64,000 nucleotides of DNA from Nectonema munidae (lineage: Eukaryota > Nematomorpha > Nectonematoida > Nectonematidae): the NCBI GenBank assembly GCA_030549495.1, contig JAUIRK010000988.1, positions 62,001-126,000 on the forward strand, written 5' to 3'. Numbering within the stretch: the stretch's first letter is position 1; each line of letters starts with the position of its first letter. Positions 12,510 through 23,352 of this stretch are shown here, piece after piece. The notes below the pieces were generated by a model. The model worked only from the letters and a program-made list of their open reading frames with translations, was not told the DNA's origin and did no database searches. Position numbers and translations under genes: made by a program.

Positions 12510-13830
12510 CAAAAAAAAAACCAAAAAGTTTTAGACAAAGATTTACAAATACTATAAAAGCGTATTAAGTAAAAGTACTACAATATCTGCCTATGAAACC
12601 AAAAGTCTAGTATTTCCATCTAGATACCACTATTGCAACGCTTGTATTGAAATAAAAAGAAAAGTTTTGTTAGACAAGAACCAAATCGAAATTAACCTTC
12701 TATATTCTAGAAACCCTTACTTTGTTCTCAAAAAATAGAATCTTGTAAAGATACTAGGTTTTAAATTATAAAAATTAAAATTAAAGATTATAGCTCAAAT
12801 TGCTTCGAACATATAAAAACCTTTTTTCATCTTTATATTCAAAATAGCTAACCATTTTTTATTAGATAAAAAAGGTTATATTAAAAAATATTCTAAATAA
12901 AACTAAAAAAACGTTAATCAATGAATAAAAGGAATTAATTTTATCTTATAATCTTTTCAACTTAAAGTAGAAGTACTTTAGAGTATTTTATCACTTGTGT
13001 TGAGTTATGAGCAAAAAAAGCTACATGCTGCACGTAACATAATATCTTGTAGTAACGAGACGCAATATTTCTACAAAATTAACATTAAGTTATACACGTC
13101 TTCTAAGTTTATTTAGATACAGTGAGATCAAGACAGTTGATTAGTTGAACAGTATTTTTTTAATAATCAGGAGCCTTGAGTATAGAATATCTGATATTTT
13201 ACTGTTAAGCTCGGAGGTTCACCCACACAACCAATGAAGCTCAAATATCTAGACTTGTGATTCCCAAACTAAAGGTCGAAATAAAAAAAATTTTAGGGTT
13301 GAGTGATTAGATACCTAATATTCTAAAATTACAAAAAAAAATTTAATACATATTTTTTAATTTTATAAGCAGAAATGAAATATTTTTTGAGATGAATAAT
13401 AAGCCCTTTAGCAATATTATAAAACAAAGTATAAACTATAAAATAAAATACAACTATAATTTATGATTTTTAAGAAAAAGTAAAGATACCGTGGGGTTTT
13501 TTCATCGGGAAGGCACAATTGCACCGCTTGTATCGAACTATGAGAAAATAGGCTTGAAAGCGATCAAAAGACCTTGAGTTATAGAAACCTAGTATCCAAC
13601 CAACTTTACTAATATAATTAAAAAATAAATACATGTTTCCTACATTGAAGAAAAACAAACTGAGATTTTGTTCAAGGGCGAATTTTGAAGCTTGTTCATA
13701 AAATACTTAGACTTTAAAAACTGATTTATTTCATATTTTCCAAACAATAATTAAACATTTCATACAACACACAAAACCTATTTAAAACAAAAATTGAAAA
13801 CATTACTGAATGTTATCACAATAAGATTAC
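12510..13830. other. No gene recognised
   Basis: AT-rich spacer. The short frame at 13470-13658 (minus) has no motif. A small similarity between about 12640 and 13520 (ttgca-cgcttgtat-gaa) hints at a decayed dispersed repeat. Confidence 0.45.
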
Positions 13831-13834
13831 TTCA

Positions 13835-16110
13835 AAAAAGTTTTAATCGGGAGCGATGGGTGTAAAAGGGGCTAGTGGAAGAGCCTTTGAAGAAGTAAGC
13901 AAAGGAGGTACTTAGGGACTTCTTTGAGGCGTCTGTGAAGATGCGTAGGGAGTTTGATGAAGAGGTAGAGCGAAGGTATGAAATTGATTGTTTTGCAAAA
14001 AATTTGTTTTTGCATATAGATGTTTTGAATGGGTTTTGTGTAGATGGGTGAGTAAAAAGAGATGGGTGTATCGAGGGATGAACTAAGTAGTTAGCAATAT
14101 TTGGAGCGTATTTTGCTAATAGATGTGAGTAGAAAGAATAGGATGGAGTATTGTGGTGGGGTGTGATCGGATGAAATGGGAGAATTAAGTTGTTGTATGT
14201 CAAGATGAAGCGCTTAATAATAGTTTTTTTAAGTTGAAGTTGTAATGGTAGGGTGTTAGTTAGAATTTCTAGGGATTGTGTAAAAGTAGTACGATATGCG
14301 TTGGTGATGCAAAGTAGGCAGAGAGGGTGTATCTTGTTAAGAAAATGTATGGTTGTGGGGTGTTTTAAGGAGATGCCCCAGGAAAGAATTCCGTATTGAA
14401 TTACTGGTAGGATTAAGGATGAATATATGTATTTGGTGTGTTTGGGACGGAGGCCCCATTTATAAAAGATAGCGCTTTTAAGTGAAAAAAGGGTGACGGA
14501 GAGTTTTTGGTATATTTTTTTAAAGTGTATTGAAAATTTTAGGTTGGACTGAAGGTTTAGTCCTAGATATTTGATAGTCTTTGATGGAGTTATAGAAGTA
14601 GAGATATTTAAATAAAGGGGTAAATGTTCTATTCGTCTGCGTGTGAAGTGAATGAGGTTGGTTTTGCTGGAGTTAAAGAATATCTTATGTGTGTTTGCTC
14701 TTTCTTGTAGCCTTAGTAAAAATGAAGAAGATTTGTTGAGGTTTTCTTGTTGAGAGTTACTGGTGAAGGTGAATAATATGTCATCTGAAAAACATTGGTA
14801 GAAATCAGTGTTGGTGTAGATTAGATCGAGAAGCGGGTCTATGAGAACTAGCCAGAGGATATCAGAAAGACATCCTCTTTGGGGAGTCGAGAGGGTTAGT
14901 TTATGAATGCAAAGGGAAGCGCGATGTCGGAAAATGAGACAGCGGTTTGAAAGGTATGAGCTTATAAATTTGATGATGTAAAGAGGAAATGATTTGTGTG
15001 CAAGGTTAGTGATGATGGCAGAATGCCAGGCTGAGTTGAAAGCGTTGTTTATGTCTAAGAAGATTGTAGAAGAAATTTTCTGAGTAGAAAGAGAAGAATC
15101 AAGGTAGGTGGTTAAACGAGATAGTGCTGTTTTCGTATTTTTGTTGGGAAGGTATGCAAATTGCGTGTGATGATTGAGGTTACGGGATTGGATGTAGTGG
15201 ACTAGACGTTTACGAATGATTTTTTCGAAAAGTTTGCCTAGTATAGGTAGTAGAGTGATTGGTCGCCAATTTTGAATGAGGCTTGAATCTTTATTGGGTT
15301 TAGGAATAAGTATGAGTTTGCCGATTTTCCAAACGTTGGGGAAAAGTGAATGAGTAAGGCATGCATTGAAAATAAGAAGTAAATGTTTGTTTAGAATGTG
15401 TATTGATTTTTTAATATGTTTGTGTGAGATATGGTCGAAGCTAGATGAAACATTTGTTTTAAGAGAGTTTACTGCTATGTTTAATTAATTTAGTGTGATT
15501 AGAGGAAAAGTAGGGTTTTGGATGGAGTGAATGATGTTTTTAGAGTGTTCTCGAATTGTGTGGTGAAAGGGGAGATCAGAAGAGGGAGAGTCGGGGAGAA
15601 AGATTGTCGATAGAAATGGAGGGTTATAGTATGTTGTATTATCGGATGAGCAGAGAAGTATTTTTCCGGGAGAATAGAAGGTTTTTCTTTTTAGTTAGCC
15701 TATTGATGATGTTCCATGGGTTGTTTGAGTGTTGGCTGGTGAATTTTACCCATGAGTTCTTTTTAGCTTGAAGTATTGCCCGTTTGTATTCTTTTTTAAC
15801 AATAGAATGGATGGAGATGATTAAGGGGGTGGGAGATTTTCGTAGGGTTTTGATAATGCGTTTCAGATTGTTTTTTAATGCAGTCAACTCGGGTGTCCAG
15901 AAATAGGCATGTTTTCTTTTAGGAAATGGGTTGATAGGAGAATGTGAGACATACTCATTGAGAGATAGTGCCGCTTTATCGATGAAAGTGGGAGAGAAGA
16001 GGGATGTTAATTTGGGAGTGAGTTGTTGAGAATGTTGAGATATGTGAGCCAGTGAGTGGTGTTCTTTTTTATGGTGTTGTTATAGTTTTTGATTGTTGTA
16101 GTGTTTATGT
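13835..16110 (-). mobile_element. LINE fragment: reverse transcriptase core of the array family
   Basis: A minus-strand copy of the 18-36 kb LINE family, truncated at both ends. It runs from just before the FWTPEL...ALKNNLKRIIKTLRK segment (15640-15900) to the start of RNase H (IFTDAS, about 13920). In between, the RT palm is recognisable, including CFSDDILF near 14785, the equivalent of the array's CFSDDLLF catalytic motif. The segment ending the RT (YKWGL equivalent) is near 14455. Frame breaks are present, so it is dead. RNase H, zinc finger and 3' tail are missing, which is unusual for simple 5' truncation and implies a later deletion or rearrangement at the 3' side. Confidence 0.8.
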
Positions 16111-16562
16111 GAAGTTTTATTATTTAATCTAAATATTGATTTATAAAATCAATTAAAAAAATAAGTAAATTTCACTTTTATTTGTACAAGCTATGTAAAA
16201 TACAACTTGTAAAAAGATAAATTTATCCAAAAAACTTTCAAAGATAATCCATATATGTAAAATTTTTATTTCCAAAAATAAAAATTTGAGATTAAAAAAT
16301 GTTTATTAAAATTTTAATGTTTCTAGATACTAAAAACAAAAAAACTGGCCTATATTTGAAGTTAGGAGAGCATTTTTGTGTTAAAAAATTGTTATCTAAC
16401 AAAATATTGAGTCAGACACAGAAAAAGAAGAATTTATTGAAAAAAATGTACAATTTAGAATAAAAAATTGGAGTAATTATTAAAAATTCAGTAGCTCGAT
16501 TCCTAAGGCTCCCAACTTTAAAAACAAATTTACAAAAAGTGTGATTAATCATCTTAAGCATA

Positions 16563-16612
16563 ATGCGAGCATATAGCTTTACGGCTCAAAGTGCTTTGAT
16601 ATCTCCAACCAA
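16563..16612 (+). mobile_element. LINE 3' tail remnant (array family)
   Basis: The string gcgagcatat, then aaagtgctttgatat, then CCAA-type repeats, matches the 3' end of the array LINE (gcaagcatat ... gaaagtgctttgacatcc). No coding sequence precedes it. It is a very short 3' remnant on the plus strand, 220 bases upstream of the first COX6A block. Confidence 0.5.
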
Positions 16613-16811
16613 CCAACACTCAAGATTAATTAAACCCGCTAATTAGTGTCACTCAAATTATAAGAGATTAAAAAATATATTGAAAGAATTATAATTTAAG
16701 AATTATCCATAAACTTTTAAAAACTTAGATTGGCCACTCCAAATAACATATTAAATTAATAGGAACTTTTCTAAAAACAAAAAAATTAATTTAAAATATC
16801 ATTTTTTTACG

Positions 16812-16830
16812 TTTCTTAATTCCATTTTAG
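16812..16830 (+). promoter_or_regulatory. Likely 3' splice site of the COX6A exon
   Basis: The pyrimidine-rich stretch ttcttaattccattttag ends in AG at 16829-16830, directly before the sequence shared by all four COX6A blocks. From 16831 the reading frame is open into the COX6A ATG at 16851. This fits an internal coding exon spliced to an upstream exon carrying the mitochondrial presequence. The acceptor exists only in front of copy 1. Confidence 0.55.
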
Positions 16831-16850
16831 TCATATCGTACAAAATTATA

Positions 16851-17135
16851 ATGGGTTCAACATATCTTATCATGGAAGAGACGCTGGAAAAATATGCGAA
16901 AAATCGAAGGAAATTATCAAAATTTCTATATTTAATGGTTCCATCTTTTATTATCATACATTGTATTTCTTTTTATAATTTTTATAAGGAAATTAATCAT
17001 GAGAGGCCTGAATATAGACCACATCCTTTCATGAGGGTGCGTAAGAATAAATTTCCTTGGAGAGATGGAAATAAAACTTTGTTTCATCATCCATATTTCA
17101 ATGCGCTTCCCGGTGGATATGAAGATCAATTATGA
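16851..17135 (+). CDS. COX6A: Cytochrome c oxidase subunit 6A, copy 1
   Basis: A 94-codon frame encodes the mature part of COX6A, a small inner-membrane subunit of respiratory complex IV. One membrane helix lies at about residues 25-45 ([20 protein letters not shown]). It is followed by the family signature: HERPEY (50-55), an R-V-R stretch (62-64), [14 protein letters not shown] (68-81) and ALPGGYED (85-92), matching the vertebrate pattern FPWGDGNHTLFHNP...LPTGYED. No clear mitochondrial presequence lies within these 94 residues. The frame is open upstream to the splice-acceptor-like AG at 16830, so the ATG at 16851 may be internal and the presequence may come from an upstream exon not found here. 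Of the four copies this is the only one with a normal-looking upstream context, so it is the best candidate for the functional gene. Confidence 0.85.
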   Translation: MGSTYLIMEETLEKYAKNRRKLSKFLYLMVPSFIIIHCISFYNFYKEINHERPEYRPHPFMRVRKNKFPWRDGNKTLFHHPYFNALPGGYEDQL

Positions 17136-17229
17136 ATGTCTAAATTGCTTTTCTGTTGCTTTAATCCTATATTTGATTGTTTATCTTGGATTTTTCATTG
17201 TTCTTTCAAATGATAATTAATTACGTAAA

Positions 17230-17235
17230 AATAAA
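17230..17235 (+). terminator. COX6A poly(A) signal (AATAAA)
   Basis: A canonical AATAAA lies 95 bases after the COX6A stop codon, followed by T-rich sequence. It is conserved in the other three blocks. Confidence 0.6.
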
Positions 17236-18311
17236 GTTTTTAATTGTAATATAAAATTTATCACTTTTTTTTTTAGCTTTTTCTAAAATTTGTCACTTTT
17301 TTTGGGTTTCTTCGAGTGGTGACATAAAATTTTTGGAAATTTTATAGGGTGATGTTAATATACGAGTTAAACAATTAACCCACTTTTTTTTAGATATAAG
17401 TTTTCTCATGTGTAGATTTCCGTCATTGTAGCAGTTTTAACATCGCACAACGAAACCTCGAAATATTTATTAAAACTGGCGTATCTAGAACTTCTTTATC
17501 AAAGGTGGATTGAGGGCATTAAGCTTAATTATTAATTGAGGCTCTAAGCAATTCGGTCTCTTGACAATATCAATATATTCAAAGACTCAATTACCCCTTC
17601 TTGATACCCTAGCGCTGGAGATTTATAAAAGTTTCTGTTAGTATCCTTATTCACTTTGAGGTGCACATCCTTAAAAATTTTTAGGGCGCGGGGGCTAACT
17701 TTTTATAATTTATAAAAGAATTTTTGTCAAATGAAGACCATCATTATTACCCATTACACTTGTACCGTAAGCTCTGAGTCATACCATAACTACACTAATT
17801 TTATAAAGTCAAATTACCTTGTTTGAAAAATTTGATTGCAGCATTAGCTTTTAACTTAACGGTTTACAAGCTGGTGTTCGCGCTTCTCTAGACGATGAGG
17901 AGAAGGGGCCGATCTTTGCCAATAAGTCGCATTTAAAAGAATAAATAACTTAGTCTTTGAATTAAGTACCACTTTTTTTTATATTACTTATCAGACCTAA
18001 TTTTACAGATGTGCATTCTTCAATGGCTTTAAAATTGAAATATGGGGACTCGTATTTGAAATTTTGTTGTACTGCATTACCTTTTTAAACTTCTAAACTA
18101 ACAAAATGGCGAATTTGTTCAACTCGAAGTTTATTTGAAGATAAGCTCATCAACTCAATTACTAACACTATTTTCCTGCCAACCCCCTTCCTGAAGTTAT
18201 CCTCTCTATTTCAGGCTCTTATTCTCTTCTTTTTTTTACTTTATATCTCATCACCACAACTTTCCCAAACCTCATACACACCCCTCATCACACCATCTTT
18301 CCACTTTCGCC

Positions 18312-19421
18312 ATGAATCCGCAAACTAAACGCATAAGACAAGATGATACATCACCCCTTACATCCTCCCAAGTTATCTCCGACCTTTTCGATAGATTTAT
18401 TTCCAACATTACACTTCCTGCGGAACATCTAATCAGCTTCCACAAATTAAAAACCGAAGTTTTGCTTACACACTCCGATAAGATCGAAAAGCTAACCAAC
18501 TTTCTGCATTCTCACTCTTCACATACAAACCCCCCACCTACAAAAACTTACTCACAAACAACCACCACTACATCGCCCTCATTCCCTACATCCACTATTT
18601 CCAATACCCCACAATCAAATTCCTCCGTCATCACAACTCAACCACTTCACTCACTACCCAAACAGAAAAAACTCCTAGACCCAAAACTCTCAATAATGAT
18701 CTCACCAACTACTCCCTCTGAAAACAGATCTCAAAAAGCTTCTTTCAAAAAAGATATTATAAAGAATATGGACACAAGCACTCAACCAATAGTAATAAAA
18801 AATACCCGAAGCTCCTCCTCTGGATCCCTCCTTTTTCAATTTGAGAATAATCATCAGAAAAACTTGGCCATCAACTCACTATCGAAAAAGGGCATCACCG
18901 CCAAAGAAATTCCACCCATCCTCCCTCGTTTTGTTCTCTCTGGCATTCCTGCAGACCTCCCCATAGAAGACATTCCCACACAATTCACTCAAGAAAACTG
19001 CTTCCTTAAAGACCTAGGAACAATCACGTCAGCAAGACAACTAGGAAAAAAGGGCCTTTACTCATACACCATAACTTTCGAAACATCCACCAACACTCTT
19101 TTCAAACACTTCTGTGAAAATCCTAAAATTATTATCCTCCACCCTAAAATTTTCAAACCACGGCTCTCTCAATGCGCAAACTGCCTGAAATTCAATCACT
19201 CCACTTCAAAATGCAAAGCAGTATCCCCACATTGTAATCACTGCGGAGACAGAGGGCACTCGATTGAGTCATGCATTTTTGCCAAAGATCCCTCTAAAAT
19301 CTCTTGCTCCAACTGTCACCAAAAACACTCTTCCACTTCCGACACATGCCCTCACCGCATACAACATATAAAAAACATGCATGACTTACACTCTAACATA
19401 ATCAAAAATTTCATATGCTGA
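18312..19421 (+). CDS. LINE ORF1, gag-like zinc-knuckle protein (copy 1)
   Basis: A 369-aa RNA-binding protein of the retrotransposon ribonucleoprotein. The N-terminal half is Ser/Thr/Pro-rich and low in complexity (residues about 55-120). A compact middle domain (about 160-285) includes PRFVLSGIPADLPIEDIP, as in gag-like LINE ORF1 proteins. Three Cys/His knuckles lie at the end: C288-C291-H296-C301, C308-C311-H316-C321, and an irregular third, C332-C335-H339-C346. The start is the first ATG after the 5' UTR. The stop overlaps the ORF2 start in ATGCTGA (19415-19421), an arrangement used for termination-reinitiation in LINEs. The frame is intact. Confidence 0.88.
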   Translation: MNPQTKRIRQDDTSPLTSSQVISDLFDRFISNITLPAEHLISFHKLKTEVLLTHSDKIEKLTNFLHSHSSHTNPPPTKTYSQTTTTTSPSFPTSTISNTPQSNSSVITTQPLHSLPKQKKLLDPKLSIMISPTTPSENRSQKASFKKDIIKNMDTSTQPIVIKNTRSSSSGSLLFQFENNHQKNLAINSLSKKGITAKEIPPILPRFVLSGIPADLPIEDIPTQFTQENCFLKDLGTITSARQLGKKGLYSYTITFETSTNTLFKHFCENPKIIILHPKIFKPRLSQCANCLKFNHSTSKCKAVSPHCNHCGDRGHSIESCIFAKDPSKISCSNCHQKHSSTSDTCPHRIQHIKNMHDLHSNIIKNFIC

Positions 19422-22400
19422 ACTTCCTACACATAAACACTAATCACTCATCCACCAGCTGGGCAAACCTCACGAACATACTACACAGCTCCATTCACGA
19501 TATAATTTCAATCAACGAGCCATACGCACTCAATCTCTCTCTACCCTCCATTCCCAGCACATATTCCTCTCTCTACATATTCACCACCCACCTACTACTC
19601 CGCTTGCATTTTACTAAAATCATCACTCATTTTTACGTTCCTCAAGCAATTTTCCTCACAACAATACGCTTTTGCGATAATTTTTTCATCCAACACTCCC
19701 CTCCTTTTTTGCTCTTACTATTCCCCACCCTCCAATACAAAAGCTTTCACTGACGCCTTCACTTTCGATCTCAACCGCGCCAAAGCGCACATATTAACAA
19801 TTTCCAAATCTTTTTACCTCATCATTTGCACCGACTGCAACGCGCGATCCTTCCTTTGGGACCAAAAAGAAAACTTACGCGGCATCGAGGCGACATCCTT
19901 CATCGCCCAACACAATCTACACATTTGCGACAACACAACAGAGCCAACCTTCCTGAGAATTATAAACAACATTGTCACCTCATCACATATTGACATAACT
20001 CTCTCTTCAGCAAACACGTACGATCTCATCTCAAACTGGGCCATCTCCGATCAACCCTCCGCATCTGATCATCACTACATCACTTTTCAACTCAACATCA
20101 ACGCGAAAGCACACACACGCACCCCCCACGAAATCTCCAAAATACACACACTGGAACACCTTCCTCCGTACTCTATACACCAATTTACCGCACTGCACAC
20201 CCGCACTTCACTCAACTACTACCACAGAAGAAGCCGCTCGCAACATAAACAACGCTCTAACTACTTCGATAAACTCGTCCACCCCTTCAAAGCCCTATCC
20301 CCAAAGAAAAAAATGCTTATTTTTGGACACCAGCCCTGAGCCAACAAAAGAAAACACTACGCCGGGCCCTCAAAAACTTGAGGAAAAACCCCTCACCCTT
20401 GAACATCACATTTTACACACACACTCGACAACTCTACCTCAGCTCAATAAAAACTGCAAAGCGAAATGCATGGATTAGTTTTACCTCATCCACATCATCC
20501 AATCCATGGTCCACCATCAACAAAATCATCAAGTCAAAAAAGCCTACAGCCGATTTCCACAAACTACTTCCAGACCCAAACGCCGATTCAATTCAAATAA
20601 ATCCACCTTTTCTCTCTTCCTTTTTTCCTGCCGACAACCCCCTCTCTGATGATCCATATCAAGCCGCATTACGCTCCTCCTCACTCACACTCACAACATC
20701 GCTAACCATCCATCACTTCCCAGCCATAACATCATCTGAACTCTCACACGCAGTAAACTCGCTCCGACCCAGCTCAGCCACAAGCCTCGATTTAATCTCC
20801 ACAAATCACATTAAAAAGTCAATCCATCTCTTAGAAAAACACTTAATCAACATATACAACGCTTGCATAACCCTCTCCTTTTTTCCTTCATTATGGAAAA
20901 TAGGAAAAGTTATTTTTTTACCAAAACCCCACAAAGATCTATCAGAACTCAAAAACTGGAGACCCATTACCATTCTTCCCGTCCTCGGCAAAATCCTAGA
21001 AAAAATCCTTCGAAGAAGGCTCGTCCACTACATTACTCAAAACAACCTCATCCATCCCTCCCAGTTTGCCTATCTTCCTCATCGAAACACCGAGTCAGCC
21101 TTATCAAAACTAACTGAACACCTTCAACACTCCATCACATCCCACAAAACCGCTACAGTCCTATTTCTAGACATTGATAATGCATTTAACAGCGCCTGGC
21201 ACCCCGCAATCCTTCTGAACATGCATCTCAAAAAATATCCACCCTACATGATTAAATTCATACACAACTATCTAAAAAATCGAGCTTTAGTTTTTCGCGA
21301 AAAATCAACACGTGCAGTTCACTTGCTATCACTCTCTACCCCTCAAGGAGGATGCCTCTCCGACATTCTCTGGCTTATCTTGATAAACCCTCTTCTCGAC
21401 ATCCTCGACTCAAACGCACACTTCTCACAATGCTTCTCAGATGACCTGCTATTTTCCTTTTCCTCGAACACACAACCCGAAAACATTCAGCGCATCTCAT
21501 CCCTTTTCAACGCTTTAAACTTCACCGCTAATTCACTCAAAATCACCTTTAACACATCCAAAACCACACTAATGCATTTTACGCGCAAACATTCTCCGCA
21601 TCTACCCCTACGCATCAACAACACAACTCTCATACAACCCGCAAGAACCACTAAATACTTGGGTCTCACCTTTCAAACCAATTTGAAATGGTCTACACAC
21701 TTCAAAAACATTTACACAAAACTCACCAAGACCTTATTTCAATTAAGAGCAGCCATTTCATACAAATGGGGCCTCAGTATCCACCACTCTCTTTTTATTT
21801 ACAAATCACTCATACTTCCATCACTTCAATATGGCATTCTATCCTGGGGGTCATCACTCGATCATCCCACAACCCTGACTTTTCTTTTTAAAATCCATCG
21901 CCTTAGTCTTTTAACAATTTCAAAAGCTTTCCGCACAACTTCCACTTCTTCTTTAGAGTTCATGTTAAAATGCCCGCCCCTTCTCATTCATTTGAAAAGC
22001 ACACTCATCAAACATTACGTCAAGATATACAAATCCTTACTACCTCCCTCTTCAGCCTCCATACTCCACCTACCCTCCAACGCCATACACCCATACACAA
22101 TCCTTCTCCATAAAGCACTCCCACACCTGCAAAAATACCTCGTACACCAAAAAGTTCATCCAGCCACACTAACACACCCATCGTCATCTCTTCCATACAA
22201 CATCACAATTTATCCCAATAAGGACACCGCAATTACCCACATAAAAGAGATCAGACAACTCTCAAACCTCTCTACACTCAGAATTTTCACAGATGCAGCC
22301 AAATCAATAAACAGATGCGCTTTCGCATACGCTCTCCACGCAGGCGACTCTCTAATTCCCTTCCATTCCTCAAATTCTCCATTAAACCACTTGACCACGA

Positions 22401-23161
22401 CATATGATGCTGAATGCACAGCTTTAATCGCCTCCTGCTATCACATTACCCATAACATTCACCTGTTCAAACAGTTCACCCACATCCATTTCTACACAGA
22501 CTCACAGAAAATTACACGTGACCTATATCTTCACAGAAACATTCCTTTCCACACCTCAATCCTATTCTCAAAACTGCGTTCTCTCTCTTCTCTTTTCACG
22601 ATTTCTATTCTCTGGTGCCCTGCTCATTCCAACATACAAGAAAACATACGCGTAGATTTGCTCGCTAAACAAGCCCTTTCCAAAACACACACACCACACC
22701 TAACTTCCATAAACCCCGACGTTCTCACTCAAAACCTCACCATACACACATTTAATCAATGGCAACAGATTATCACCAAGTCCTCCAACACCACGCTCTC
22801 AGATATACCGGATATAAAAGCAATTCACCAAACTTGGGCCATCAACAATTTCACCCCATCGCGATCCATAATAAGATGGTTTTCAGGTCACTGCCCCTGT
22901 AAATCATATCTATATCACATCAAACTCACCGACAATCAAACCTGCCGTTTCTGCAACGACCCTTTAGAAACACCTTATCATCTATTATTCATATGCCCTT
23001 TTTTCATCTCCTATCGACACACAATGATAAACTCGTGCATCAAAACTCTAGGCCACTTTCCAACCAACTTCAGCCAAATCCTCTTCCACCCCAATTTATT
23101 AAACGCACTATCTTCTTCGATTAAAACCATAGAACCCATCCTACTAACGCATCCTCATTAA
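19415..23161 (+). pseudogene. LINE ORF2: endonuclease, RT, RNase H, zinc finger (copy 1, frame-shifted)
   Basis: ORF2 starts at the ATG overlapping the ORF1 stop. The AP endonuclease begins FLHINTNHSSTSWANL with SINEPYA. It shifts frame near 19570-19582 and continues (LLFCSYYSPPSNT, TDCNAR, then SDHHYITF) to about 20100. Two further single-base insertions follow, in a C run at 20122-20127 and an A run at 20307-20313. From 20378 a 927-codon frame is open to the end. It carries the RT with the catalytic FSDD at 21434-21445, RNase H (IFTDAA, DAECTALIA, FYTDSQ, CPAHSN; about 22285-22690), and a C-x2-C-x8-H-x4-C finger at 22943-22996. The first shift is shared by all three array copies. The two homopolymer ones are unique to copy 1 and may be sequencing errors. 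Confidence 0.85.
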
Positions 23162-23352
23162 GCACACTTAGTTTCTTTTACTTATATTTTAGAAATCTCT
23201 CACTTTATTTTCCATCCCCCTTGCCAAGCTTAAACCGTCTTCAAGCTTTCAACAACGCTCTCGAACGATCTTCAACTAATCTTTAACAAGCAGTTTGCAA
23301 GCATATCAATTGATTTTGGAAAGTGCTTTGACATCCTTACCAATCCAAAATC

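Larger units (their letters stand above)
16832..18078 (+). repeat. Block A copy 1 (COX6A block, 1247 bp)
   Basis: First of four near-identical blocks (the others start at 23353, 29873 and 36391). It starts at catatcgtac, one base inside the presumed exon, and ends at actgcatt before the LINE 5' end. Copy 1 differs from copies 2-4 at shared positions: ataattaatt instead of atatttaatt near 17212, three fewer bases near 17252, and gacataaaat instead of gacaaaat near 17323. This suggests copies 2-4 descend from one ancestor distinct from copy 1. The 830 bases beyond the COX6A poly(A) signal hold no recognisable gene. Confidence 0.85.
18079..23352 (+). mobile_element. Full-length LINE, array copy 1 (R1/I-like, RNase H-bearing)
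   Basis: A 5274-bp non-LTR retrotransposon. It has a 5' UTR of about 233 bases, ORF1 (gag-like), ORF2 (endonuclease, RT, RNase H, zinc finger) and a 190-base 3' UTR ending in ttaccaatccaaaatc. The 5' limit is set by comparison with block A copy 4, which continues into unrelated DNA at the same point. The 3' limit is the start of the next block A. There is no poly(A) tail. Presence of EN plus RNase H plus a C-terminal CCHC finger points to the R1/LOA/I group; I cannot decide the clade by eye. The sense strand is strongly A+C rich and poor in G. Confidence 0.88.

Noticed and set aside
16851-17135. COX6A as a processed retrocopy made by the LINE
   Set aside because: Block A continues about 840 bases past the AATAAA without a poly(A) tract, and copy 1 is preceded by a splice-acceptor-like sequence, so the block is genomic DNA and not a cDNA insertion.
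18272-22419. Minus-strand frames inside the LINE copies (for example 18272-18499, 19814-20044, 22210-22419)
   Set aside because: Shadows of the plus-strand ORF1 and ORF2; they repeat in all three copies and have no family motif.
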